From assembly GCA_017164015.1 (NCBI GenBank), contig CP071065.1, forward strand, positions 7,345,501 to 7,409,500: a stretch of 64,000 nucleotides of DNA, in the 5' to 3' direction. The position numbers and the translations under genes are program-made. The notes under the pieces are model-generated. The model was not told the origin of the DNA, did no database searches, and saw nothing but the letters and a program-made list of their open reading frames with translations. Below are positions 51,906 to 60,564 of this stretch, piece after piece; within the stretch, counting starts at the first letter, position 1; the number at the start of each line of letters is the position of its first letter. The stretch is from Nostoc sp. UHCC 0702. Lineage in GTDB: Bacteria; Cyanobacteriota; Cyanobacteriia; Cyanobacteriales; Nostocaceae.

Positions 51906-52220
51906 TGATGGTTGATGGCTGATGATTGATGATTGATGATTGATGATTGATGATTGATGATTGATGACTGACAACTGACAACACTTCGACAAGCTCAGTG
52001 CATCGCTGACAACTGACTAATGGACACCTGTATTGTAATTGAGCAAATATAAAGATATCTCAAATTTTCTTGTGGGGTGGGCATCCTGCCCGCCCTGAAT
52101 AGTGGGACGGGTGAGGACACCCATCCCACAAGATAATAATTTATTTATTAAAAATCCCTTACTTTGTGTTGTTTGTATCCTTCGTGGTTCGTTTTTTTAT
52201 TCTTTTGCTTAAGCCCTGTT
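51906..52220. repeat. TGATGATTGATGATTGATG repeat and hairpins upstream of the ureohydrolase
   Basis: 51906-51975 is a tandem TGATTGA heptamer. 52075-52130 carries TGGGGTGGGC/GCCCGCCC and GTGGGACGGG/CCCATCCCAC hairpins. Confidence 0.7.
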
Positions 52221-52231
52221 TTATATGGTAG

Positions 52232-52310
52232 GGTGCGTTATGGACGAACGTCCTAACGCACCAAAAATTAGTGATGGTGTGTTGCGCTTGGCGACAACAC
52301 ACCCTACCGA
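52232..52310. repeat. GGTGCGTTA and GGTGTGTTG hairpins
   Basis: GGTGCGTTA...TAACGCACC (52232-52262) and a second hairpin GGTGTGTTG...CAACACACC (about 52278-52306). They belong to the family of the hairpin at 37190-37217. Confidence 0.6.
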
Positions 52311-52449
52311 TGCTAAGACGGTACTTCTCAGAGTGTATCGGTACAAGAGAATTTTGAAACTTGCTAAGGTGCGATCGCTTTCCCTCAACATCTGAACTAC
52401 AAGTATAAGCAGTTTTTTGTCAAGCATTGCGTTTTTAACTCGACAATTC

Positions 52450-52613
52450 AAGTACAAAGGCGCAACGTCCGAGTACAAAGGCGCAACGTCCGAGTAAAAA
52501 GGCGCAACGTCCGAGCAAAAAGGTGCAACGTCCAAGCAAAAAGGCGCAACGTCCAAGTACAAAGGTGCAACGTCCAAGTACAAAGGCGCAACGTCCGAGC
52601 AAAAAGGTGCAAG
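52450..52613. repeat. 21-bp tandem repeat, about eight copies
   Basis: Unit roughly AGTACAAAGGCGCAACGTCCG, with variants (AAAAAGG and AAGG.GC changes). On the minus strand it reads as a seven-residue repeat (DVAPLYL and DVAPFCS), but this frame has no recognisable protein around it, so I treat it as non-coding. Confidence 0.8.
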
Positions 52614-52817
52614 CTTCGTGTTCAGAAGTCTAATCATCAAGTCAATGAGCGGCAATTGCGGGGAGAATTTACTAACCTCTTGGTGGATTTTTGTAAAAAG
52701 ATTAAGCAAGCAGCAAAATTTGATGATTGATGACTGAATAATTCGTAATTCGTAATTCATAAATTTTTCTACTTTCAACCCAATACCCAGTCCCTAATCA
52801 CCAGTCCCCAGTCCCCT

Positions 52818-53831
52818 TTACTCATTATGATTTTGCACATACACATCTCGAATAGGAAAAGGAATTGAAATTCCTGCTTTTTGATAGCGCTTATGCAATT
52901 TTTTAACAAATAAATGTTTGCCAATACGCTGGTCAAAGTATTCGCTTACCCGCATATAAAGTGTAAAATCTATACTAAAATCGCCAAAAGTATGAAACCT
53001 GATATAAGGTTCATTTGCTACTAAATCAGGTGCAATTTCTTGCATAACTTCTTTGGCAACTTCTACAGTTATTCGTTCAACTTCTTCCAAATCACTATCA
53101 TAACTTACACCCACATTCATTGTTAAAGTTATTTCCTTTACAGGTAAATGATAATTAGTAAAAATTGCCGAAGCTAGTTTGGAGTTAGGTACAATAATTA
53201 CATTATTAGAAAATTCCTTAATAGTTGTATTGCGCCAAGTAATATCTGTAATATATCCCTCATGTCCACTATCTAATTTGACATAATCTCCAGTTTTTAC
53301 CTGTTTAGAAATAATTAGGTAAAAACCAGAAAATAGATTTGCTAACGTGTCTTGCAGTGCCAAACCTACTGCTATACCACCAATTCCTAAAGTTGTGATT
53401 ATCGGTGTAATTTGAATACCCACCGTTTGCAACAAAATTAAAGATCCCAAAACTAAAACAGCAGTTTTAGCAACATTAGAAATTAGTGATGCTGTAACCC
53501 CCTCTGTTCTGTGAGTGTATAAAATTACAAAACCAGCAGTTAGTCTTGCCAAAACTAAAGTAACTGAATACAAAAAAGCAATTGTAATGATTTTTTGCAA
53601 TAAAATCATTACATCTGGTTTGAGAGGTGCGCTAATAATTGCACCTAAGAACCCTGCAAGTACAAACCAGATAAATGGCATACGTTGCAGAGATTGAAAG
53701 ATGATTTCGCTTCCGGGAATGTTTTTCTTGGCAGCAAATAATTTCAATCTTTGGAAAATAAATTTTTCACCAATTACACCGAACAGCAAGCCAGATATAA
53801 TCAATGCCAGAGGTAAAATCCAGTCAATCAT
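52818..53831 (-). CDS. MscS-family mechanosensitive ion channel
   Basis: 337 residues from ATG 53831. Four to five transmembrane segments, then the pore helix TLGIGGIAVGLALQDTLANLFSGFYL and the beta domain KTGDYVKLDSGHEGYITDITWRNTTI with NNVIIVPNSKLAS. The C-terminal domain (VGVSYDSDLEEVERI, VRFHTFGDFS-like FHTFGDFSIDF) is complete. It opens under membrane tension to release solutes. Confidence 0.88.
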   Translation of the reverse strand: MIDWILPLALIISGLLFGVIGEKFIFQRLKLFAAKKNIPGSEIIFQSLQRMPFIWFVLAGFLGAIISAPLKPDVMILLQKIITIAFLYSVTLVLARLTAGFVILYTHRTEGVTASLISNVAKTAVLVLGSLILLQTVGIQITPIITTLGIGGIAVGLALQDTLANLFSGFYLIISKQVKTGDYVKLDSGHEGYITDITWRNTTIKEFSNNVIIVPNSKLASAIFTNYHLPVKEITLTMNVGVSYDSDLEEVERITVEVAKEVMQEIAPDLVANEPYIRFHTFGDFSIDFTLYMRVSEYFDQRIGKHLFVKKLHKRYQKAGISIPFPIRDVYVQNHNE

Positions 53832-54024
53832 ATAAATTTTAAATTTGCAATGAAAAATTTCATGTATCCACAGGCGTGATGTCATTCTTGCCAAATTTTA
53901 CCTTGTTAGTGCCTCAAGGGATGTTTGAAAAGTCGTTTTGAAGGCTCAAATCTTTGCTTGAAGCAAGTAGGGAGTCGGGAGTGGGGAGTAGTGTAAAGAT
54001 TATGGTTAGAAATTATTAATAACT

Positions 54025-54942
54025 ATGGAATTGCCAATTATTTATCATCCAGATTACGTTGCACCGCTACCTGAAGGTCATCGCTTCCCGATGTCCAAGT
54101 TCCGAAAACTCTATGAATTACTTTTAGCTGACGGCGTGGCGCAAACAGAACAATTTCACACCCCCAACCGTCCGCAAAGAGAGTTAATCGAGACAGTTCA
54201 CACCCCAGACTACGTTACAGCCTACTGTGAAGGTACGCTAGAACCCAAAGCACAACGGCGCATAGGTTTGCCTTGGAGTCCAGCACTGGTGAATCGTACC
54301 TGTGTAGCGGTTGGTGGTACAATACTGACTGCTAAGTTGGCACTAAGTCAGGGTTTAGCTTGCAATACTGCTGGTGGCACTCATCATGCCTTTCCCAGTT
54401 ATGGGTCTGGTTTTTGTATTTTCAATGATTTGGCGATCGCCTCTCGCGTTCTGCAAAAACTTGGACTTGTTCAAAAAATCCTAATTGTAGATTTAGATGT
54501 CCATCAAGGCGATGGCACTGCCTTTATTTTTCAAGGCGACGAGACAGTTTTTACCTTCTCGATGCACTGTGAAGTCAACTTTCCCGGTAATAAGCAAAAA
54601 AGCGATCTGGATGTTCCCCTATCAGTAGGAATGGAAGATGATGCCTACTTACAAACTTTGGCGCGTTTTCTACCAGATTTATTATTAGATGTCAAGCCTG
54701 ATTTAGTATTTTATGATGCAGGTGTTGATCCTCATATAGGCGATCGCTTAGGCAAATTAGCCTTGACCGATACTGGCATTTTTCGCCGAGAAATGCAGGT
54801 TTTGAGTACCTGTGTCAGTGGTGGTTATCCCGTCGCCTGCGTCATTGGTGGCGGCTATGCCGACGATATAAAATCTCTTGTCTGGCGTCACTCTCTATTG
54901 CATCGCGCCGCTAGTGAAGTTTATCGGCAATTGCGACTCTAG
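54025..54942 (+). CDS. Histone-deacetylase-like (HDAC/acetoin utilisation) hydrolase
   Basis: 305 residues. Zinc site: LDVHQGDGTAFIF (Asp and His), catalytic TAGGTHHAFP (His-His) and VFYDAGVDPHIGDRLG (Asp). FPMSKFRKLYELL and HTPDYVTAYCEG at the N-terminus are standard. Such bacterial enzymes deacetylate small amines, polyamines or proteins; the substrate here is unknown. ATG 54025. Confidence 0.88.
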   Translation: MELPIIYHPDYVAPLPEGHRFPMSKFRKLYELLLADGVAQTEQFHTPNRPQRELIETVHTPDYVTAYCEGTLEPKAQRRIGLPWSPALVNRTCVAVGGTILTAKLALSQGLACNTAGGTHHAFPSYGSGFCIFNDLAIASRVLQKLGLVQKILIVDLDVHQGDGTAFIFQGDETVFTFSMHCEVNFPGNKQKSDLDVPLSVGMEDDAYLQTLARFLPDLLLDVKPDLVFYDAGVDPHIGDRLGKLALTDTGIFRREMQVLSTCVSGGYPVACVIGGGYADDIKSLVWRHSLLHRAASEVYRQLRL

Positions 54943-55070
54943 GGAAGCGGGGGGGATGGGGAGCAGGGGGGGATGGGGAGCAGGGGAGCAGGGGAGCAGG
55001 GGGAGATGAGGGAGATGAGGGAGAAATAACTCCTAACTTCTAACTCCAAACTCCTAACTTCTAACTCCTA
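54943..55070. repeat. GGGGAGCAGG and AACTCCTAACTTCT repeat tracts
   Basis: Tandem GGGGAGCAGGGG units (the octamer found inside nifJ), GAGATGAGG nonamers, then TAACTTC heptamers. They fill the gap before gshA. Confidence 0.75.
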
Positions 55071-55145
55071 ACTCTTAAGGCCCATGCAGAAATTCGTCTA
55101 ATTCGATACAATTTATAGGCTGGGAGAGCCGAGGAGAACTAACAA

Positions 55146-56285
55146 GTGGTCTTATCAAAAGGCTTTGAGATTGAGATGTATACCGGCACGCCTCAAGGTG
55201 CAATCGTCGGTCTCTCTGACAAAATTGTCGGGGTTTTGGATGGATTTATGCGCGAGCCAGATAGCCGCAATGTAGAATACATAACCAACCCATCCAGTAG
55301 TTATGAAAAGCTTTTGTGCGCGTTGCTGCGTCCCCGGCGAGATTTGCGAAACTACCTCCAAAGCTTGGGGGACTATACCCTAATTCCAGGCAGTACTCTG
55401 TCTTTGAGCGGGGGCGATCGCTTTTTTCGTTCCGATCCCACTAATCCATATCACGACTACATTGAAAAAACCTACGGCACAAAAGTAGTTACAGCCAGCG
55501 TTCACATCAACATTGGCATCAGCGACCCGGAAGTACTAATGCGGGCTTGTCGCCTAATCCGGGTAGAAGCACCTTTGTTTCTTGCCCTGGGCGCCTCGTC
55601 TCCCTTCCTAAATGGTAAAACCACTGGCTATCACTCGACTCGGTGGGGAATCTTTCCACAAACACCAAGCCATGTGCCGTTATTTGAAAGTCACGCCCAT
55701 CATATCGAATGGGTAGAAAATCAATTGGCTGCTGGCACAATGCAAAATGTCCGGCATTTGTGGGCATCTGTGCGACCAAATGGCGATCGCCGTCCCTATG
55801 ACCTCAATCGTTTAGAACTGCGAATTTGTGATTTAGTTACAGACCCCATTGCTTTACTAGCAATTACTGCATTGCTTGAAGCAAGGTTATTGCAGCTAAT
55901 AGATAACCCACACCTCGACCCATTAACTCAAAGCACTTTTTCTCCTGAAGAACTGGTCGCCCTCACCGCTAGCAATGAAGCAGCGGCTGCTGTTGCTAGT
56001 CTCGATGCTCAATTGCACCATTGGCAAGACGGCAGAATCATTCTAGCCAGAGATTGGATTGCCGAAATGTACACTGAAGTTTGGCCCATCGCCAAACAAC
56101 AAGGCTTTAGCTGTTTCCTTTCCCCTCTACAGAAAATCCTCCGCGAAGGTAATGAAGCCCAGCAATGGTTACAACTGCACGCAGTCGGTTTTGACACTCA
56201 GCGCGTCATCACCCAAGCTATCATTGCCACCCTAGACCGCGAAATAGAATTAGAAGATAAATTGTGTTCGTCTCTAGCTGCTTAA
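55146..56285 (+). CDS. gshA: Glutamate-cysteine ligase, cyanobacterial type
   Basis: 379 residues. FEIEMYTGTPQGAIVGLSDKI at the N-terminus, SSSYEKLLCALLRPR, TASVHINIGISDPEVLMRACRLIRVEAPLFLAL and RRPYDLNRLELRICDLVTDP are the cyanobacterial GshA pattern. It makes gamma-glutamylcysteine, the first step to glutathione. Start GTG 55146, with GAGGAGA upstream. A strong hairpin follows the gene. Confidence 0.92.
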   Translation: MVLSKGFEIEMYTGTPQGAIVGLSDKIVGVLDGFMREPDSRNVEYITNPSSSYEKLLCALLRPRRDLRNYLQSLGDYTLIPGSTLSLSGGDRFFRSDPTNPYHDYIEKTYGTKVVTASVHINIGISDPEVLMRACRLIRVEAPLFLALGASSPFLNGKTTGYHSTRWGIFPQTPSHVPLFESHAHHIEWVENQLAAGTMQNVRHLWASVRPNGDRRPYDLNRLELRICDLVTDPIALLAITALLEARLLQLIDNPHLDPLTQSTFSPEELVALTASNEAAAAVASLDAQLHHWQDGRIILARDWIAEMYTEVWPIAKQQGFSCFLSPLQKILREGNEAQQWLQLHAVGFDTQRVITQAIIATLDREIELEDKLCSSLAA

Positions 56286-56322
56286 CACTGCTAGGACTGA
56301 CGCATGGGATAAGAGCCTGAAA

Positions 56323-56376
56323 TGGTAGAGTTTCCTGGAGTAGTGCTGTCTCCAGGAAATTACCATGAGTATATTT
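56323..56376 (+). terminator. Probable gshA terminator
   Basis: TTTCCTGGAG (56331-56340), loop TAGTGCTGT, CTCCAGGAAA (56350-56359), extended by flanking ATGGTA/TACCAT, with a T-rich stretch (ATATTTTTTAG) beyond. The remaining gap to 56578 is AT-rich. Confidence 0.6.
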
Positions 56377-56578
56377 TTTAGACAAAACAATATTTTTTGA
56401 GTACTAAACAAAAATATTCTCGAATCCTTCCTTGGGTAAATCTATTATTTTGTTTTAAAATTCTAATCGATAGAATTTGTTTGGTTATTATTAACAAAAC
56501 CTATATATCACCTCTACCTTTTGGTAGATTTTTTATATCATATAGATCATTTTATACAAAGTAGAAGTTATACGGGCA

Positions 56579-57040
56579 ATGCCGCAGGTCGTTTTAGTAA
56601 ATCCACAAATTCCCCCCAACACAGGCAATATTGCGCGTACATGCGCTGCTACAGCCACAGAATTACATTTGGTCGGGCCCTTGGGGTTTGAAATTAGCGA
56701 TCGCTACCTCAAAAGGGCTGGCTTAGATTACTGGCCTTACGTCAAGCTGCACTATCACGAATCCCTAGAAGCCTTTAAAACCATACATCAAGCGCGTGGA
56801 GGCAGATGGCTTGGCTTTACTGTTAAGGGCAGTTTTAATTACGTCCATTTTCAGTTTCAAGCTGATGACTGGTTACTTTTTGGCAGTGAAACCACTGGCT
56901 TACCACCAGAAATTTTGTCAATTTGTGATGCTACGCTTTGTATTCCTATGGCACAACCTGGGGTTCGGAGTTTGAATCTTTCTGTAAGTGTAGCCGTCGG
57001 TTTGTTTGAAGCCCGTCGTCAGTTAGGCTATCTACTGTAA
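56579..57040 (+). CDS. trmL: tRNA (cytidine/uridine-34-2'-O)-methyltransferase
   Basis: 153 residues of the SPOUT family. VVLVNPQIPPNTGNIARTCAAT, LHLVGPLGF, LKRAGLDYWPYV, LFGSETTGLPPEIL, and IPMAQPGVRSLNLSVSVAVGLFEARRQ (knot region) are all TrmL. It methylates the wobble ribose of tRNA-Leu isoacceptors. ATG 56579. Confidence 0.93.
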   Translation: MPQVVLVNPQIPPNTGNIARTCAATATELHLVGPLGFEISDRYLKRAGLDYWPYVKLHYHESLEAFKTIHQARGGRWLGFTVKGSFNYVHFQFQADDWLLFGSETTGLPPEILSICDATLCIPMAQPGVRSLNLSVSVAVGLFEARRQLGYLL

Positions 57041-57836
57041 TGTTTTTCAAAATTTTTACTAAGTATTGCTACTTATAAAAATCGAAAATATTAATCTAAA
57101 AATATTATTAATTGTAGAAAGTTGCTCCGTTGTTATGGAAATAACAAAGTTTTGTTTTATACTGTTAGATTAGTAAATTGCGTGAATATAGTGAAAAATA
57201 CTCAGGGTAAAAAGTGTATTGATATAAGAAATTTGTATAGTAAATTCCAGGGTATAACTAATTTGAATGATAGATTTTCATGAATTTGAATTATCTTGGT
57301 TTTAGGAACAAAAGCGGGAAAGGCAAGTCTTATAAGGCATTTGGTCTTTTTCGTATTAATAGGTAATTCTCAGGAGGACAAAAGTAGCTTGAAGTTTGTA
57401 CGGTTGTTTTCTAGGGAAGAATCAACGTAAAGTCTCGTGTTGGGAAGACTGATCAAGTAGAAAAACCTTGAATATATCTACAGCAGGGGGCATCGCTTTT
57501 CCAGAAACCGTAGCAGTTTCATTGCCCAAGCGCGATAATCAACCAGATAAATCTATATTCTGGTCATCGCAACTGAAGCAACAACAGGCGCGGATAACTG
57601 CCAAAAGCAACATTTTCTAGGTGGTGAGGAGTGGAGCGGACAAGTAAGCACAGCAATTTTTAAGTTTTGCTAACATCTGTGAACTTGTCTAAATCAGAGA
57701 AGCAGGTTAATCTTGCGTAAGTATCTCTGGTGGATGTGATCTTGAACCGTAGTTCGATGTGATCAAAATCATTCGGTAATATCGGACTGAAAAATATCGA
57801 GATCAGTTAAGCGCTAGTGATCATAGGAGGTCGTCT
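57041..57836. other. Long leader region upstream of the M23 gene
   Basis: About 800 bp. Short frames occur: AGGAGGA followed by a 13-codon TTG frame near 57390, and a 50-codon TTG frame at 57468-57620 (STAGGIAFPETVAVSLPKRD). Neither has a recognised product. AGGAGGTC at 57824-57831 is the ribosome binding site of the next gene. Confidence 0.4.
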
Positions 57837-60179
57837 TTGAAACGAGCATTGAAAAAAAGAGTGAAGGCTGTGCTGAAAAATACCCCCAGCAACGATGATG
57901 CCCCGCTAGAGCCACATATAGTTAATCCAACGGTTAAACGTCGGGCGCGGACAAGAGCTGCCATGATTGGCTTGGCAATTTCAATGGGAGCAACCAGCCT
58001 TTTAGTGACTCGGCAAAGCGATCAAGCCCAAGCAGCAGCGCCCGTAGGCAGCCAAAAGGCAGCCTCAGCTATTCCAGCTGCTCCTGACACTGAAGTGAAA
58101 TTTGCTCCCACAAAGCTGAAGACTCAAACAGTCTCGTCAGCAAGTGTGCCAGAAAACCCTGTCATAGTGGAACCGACAGCAATTTCACAGTTGCCTGGGC
58201 TTGAAGCGAAATTGCAAGTTGCGGCAAGTGGAATGCCTATAAAAGTTCCAACATCAGAAACTTTTTCTAAAACAGCAGTTGATAAAAATTCCGTCAACCA
58301 GCAACCCCAATTGTTACAGGGATTGCAAACAGCTAAGCATCCAGAACAGACAGTAAAAAAACTGTCTAGTGCTGATAGTGTTGCTGACGAGAAAACTGCA
58401 TTTTTGAAAGCCGAACCACAAAAGGTGGCACAACAAAGCACAGTCGCCAATAGTGAAGTTGATGCTAAATTAAAGGCGCAGCAAGAGTTTGCCCTGAATA
58501 GCTTACAAGAAAAATCGAACCGTTTAAGAAAAAGTCTGGCAAAGTTGCGGTCTGGGGAGTCGAAAAATTTATCAAAATCTGCTACTGAGTTGGCACAGAC
58601 AACGACAACAGAAGATAAATTACCACCAATCAGCGCGAGTAGCACGGTAATAGAACAAGCGCCAGTTGCCAATGAAGCTAACAAAGCAACGGCACAAGTA
58701 ACAAGTGAGCCGGTACAGCAACTAGCAACAACACCTGCACCAGCCAAACCAAAAATTGCCGCTTCATCGGGGACAACAGCCTACGAAGTCAAACCTGGAG
58801 ATACACTAGCAGCGATCGCTAGCAGATACAATACTTCAGTTGCAGAACTAGTTAAGGCAAATAACCTCACCGATCCCAATCAACTGAAAATTAGTCAAAG
58901 ACTAATTATTCCTGCTGCTCAGGCTAAACCCAAAGCTCTACCACAGACAATAGCAGTGGTTAACCCCACTGGGATGCAGTCCAGCACTGATCAGGTGGTA
59001 GCCACTTTCCCTGTAAACACTCCTAGTGTGAGCCAGAATCTATCGGTGACTTCACAGTTACCAGTTTTGGCCGACAACAGCAGTATTACTGTCCCCACAC
59101 CACAAGCTGCGGACAAGCAGATAGAAACAAATACTGCCTTGTCTGACGAAAAGTCACCTGATGTCTATACGCCAAATCAAGTCCCTGCCAACGTCAATAC
59201 TAACGGCGTAGGTGGTGACACACCAGTACCAAGAGCCATTGCCCAAATGCAGCAGGCTAAAAAACCTGGGCAAAAAGTTGCAATGGACAAAGATGAACGT
59301 CTCCGCAGCTTACAAGCAGAAATCCAGAGATTACAGCAGAAATATCGCGCCCAGCAGTCCGGGAATGTAGTTGTGCCCGTAGCTAACGATACTGAAAGCA
59401 ATAGTGCTGCCGTGCCGATTCCCGTTGCTACTCCCAATGATTTGGCGGTATCTAGACCCGTTTCGGGAAGTAAGGATTTTGCGGTGTCAATTCCCGTTCC
59501 TAGCCCGTTAACGCCTAGCTATAGCAATCAACCCAAGACTGAATTGCGTGCTATTCGCCCCATCGACGAGCCAGTAAATCCAGAGTTCTTGCCTAATCAA
59601 GGTCAGTTACGGCAGACTCCTCGCAACACATCCGGCACTAAAATCGCAACACCTCCTATTGGTGTCAATGCCTCTGATTCATTAGGCAGGATGCGGGGAA
59701 CCACCGTTACTCCAAGAGTCTCGCTACCGCCTTTGGCAGCAGTAGATCAATATCTGCCTAAACCGATTGACGAGACTATACCGCCTCCTTCAACATCTTC
59801 TGTTGCTTACGTTTGGCCTGCCAAGGGTGTACTGACCTCCGGCTATGGTTGGCGCTGGGGAAGAATGCACAAAGGAATTGACGTGGCTAATGCTACTGGT
59901 ACACCAGTTTATGCATCAGCTGACGGGGTAATAGAAACAGCTGGCTGGAATAAAGGCGGCTATGGCAACCTTGTAGATATCCGCCATCCTGATGGCAGTA
60001 TGACTCGCTATGGTCATAACAGCAAGATTCTGGTAAAACCAGGTCAGGAGGTACATCAAGGAGAAACAATTGCTTTAATGGGTAGCACTGGTTTCAGTAC
60101 TGGGCCACACAGCCACTTTGAAATCCATCCAACAGGTAAGGGAGCAGTTAACCCAATAGCTATGCTACCCCGCTTATAA
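57837..60179 (+). CDS. LysM and M23 peptidase-domain cell-wall protein
   Basis: 780 residues. A membrane/secretion segment (RTRAAMIGLAISMGATSLLVT, about residues 38-60) is followed by a long Ser/Thr/Ala-rich stalk. One LysM repeat (YEVKPGDTLAAIASRYNTSVAELVKANNLTDPNQL is its span, about residues 315-350) and a coiled coil (LRSLQAEIQRLQQKY) come next. The C-terminal M23 domain has HKGIDVANATGTPVYASADG, NLVDIRHPDGSMTRYGH and GSTGFSTGPHSHFEIH. It cuts peptidoglycan cross-bridges. The start TTG 57837 is supported by AGGAGGTC. A terminator follows at 60220. Confidence 0.87.
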   Translation: MKRALKKRVKAVLKNTPSNDDAPLEPHIVNPTVKRRARTRAAMIGLAISMGATSLLVTRQSDQAQAAAPVGSQKAASAIPAAPDTEVKFAPTKLKTQTVSSASVPENPVIVEPTAISQLPGLEAKLQVAASGMPIKVPTSETFSKTAVDKNSVNQQPQLLQGLQTAKHPEQTVKKLSSADSVADEKTAFLKAEPQKVAQQSTVANSEVDAKLKAQQEFALNSLQEKSNRLRKSLAKLRSGESKNLSKSATELAQTTTTEDKLPPISASSTVIEQAPVANEANKATAQVTSEPVQQLATTPAPAKPKIAASSGTTAYEVKPGDTLAAIASRYNTSVAELVKANNLTDPNQLKISQRLIIPAAQAKPKALPQTIAVVNPTGMQSSTDQVVATFPVNTPSVSQNLSVTSQLPVLADNSSITVPTPQAADKQIETNTALSDEKSPDVYTPNQVPANVNTNGVGGDTPVPRAIAQMQQAKKPGQKVAMDKDERLRSLQAEIQRLQQKYRAQQSGNVVVPVANDTESNSAAVPIPVATPNDLAVSRPVSGSKDFAVSIPVPSPLTPSYSNQPKTELRAIRPIDEPVNPEFLPNQGQLRQTPRNTSGTKIATPPIGVNASDSLGRMRGTTVTPRVSLPPLAAVDQYLPKPIDETIPPPSTSSVAYVWPAKGVLTSGYGWRWGRMHKGIDVANATGTPVYASADGVIETAGWNKGGYGNLVDIRHPDGSMTRYGHNSKILVKPGQEVHQGETIALMGSTGFSTGPHSHFEIHPTGKGAVNPIAMLPRL

Positions 60180-60219
60180 TTCCTGCTTGACTTTAACTAA
60201 AAATAATTACCTTATTTTT

Positions 60220-60250
60220 AAGAGGGGGCTTAAGCTCCCTCTTTTATTTT
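60220..60250 (+). terminator. Intrinsic terminator of the M23 gene
   Basis: AAGAGGGGGC (60220-60229), loop TTAA, GCTCCCTCTT (60234-60243), then TTATTTT. One G-T wobble in the stem. Confidence 0.8.
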
Positions 60251-60337
60251 CAATATTATTAATTTTGGATTTTAGAGGATATTTGAGAAGTATTATGCGA
60301 AACATCAAAGTCATCAAAGACCTAACCCCCTAACCCC

Positions 60338-60360
60338 CTTCCCGCATCGGGAAGGGGGAA
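60338..60360. repeat. CCCCCTTCCCG hairpin
   Basis: CCCCCTTCCCG, loop CAT, CGGGAAGGGGG: perfect stem of the type common between genes in this window. Confidence 0.6.
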
Positions 60361-60391
60361 TTCAAACCGGGATTCCGTTTCGGGGAGAGGA

Positions 60392-60490
60392 ATGGAAGCG
60401 GGGTTTTTAGTAATCAGCGTTACCAGCAAACAGGGGGAAGGTTCCACCTTTTGCGTTGAATTGCCCAGAAAAATTGAAGTTAGTTGTTAG
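60392..60490 (+). pseudogene. Histidine kinase C-terminal fragment
   Basis: Frame reads AGFLVISVTSKQGEGSTFCV then ELPRKIEVSC and stop. The block SVTSKQGEGSTFCVELP is the end of a HATPase_c domain. Nothing else of a kinase remains. It is followed directly by STRR sequence. Confidence 0.6.
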
Positions 60491-60564
60491 TTGTCAGTTG
60501 TCAGTTGTCAGTTGTTATTCTCACCATCCCCCCATCTTTCCATCTCCCCTGCCCCCCATCGCCC

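Noticed and set aside
52221..52778. 185-codon minus-strand frame with DVAPLYL repeats
   Set aside because: It is made by the 21-bp repeat and flanking hairpins; no ribosome binding site or recognisable domain.
57300..57836. ydaO (c-di-AMP) riboswitch before the M23 gene
   Set aside because: The characteristic conserved blocks were not found in the leader.
58124..58747. 207-codon Cys/Ala-rich frame antisense to the M23 gene
   Set aside because: It mirrors the low-complexity stalk of the M23 protein; no independent support.
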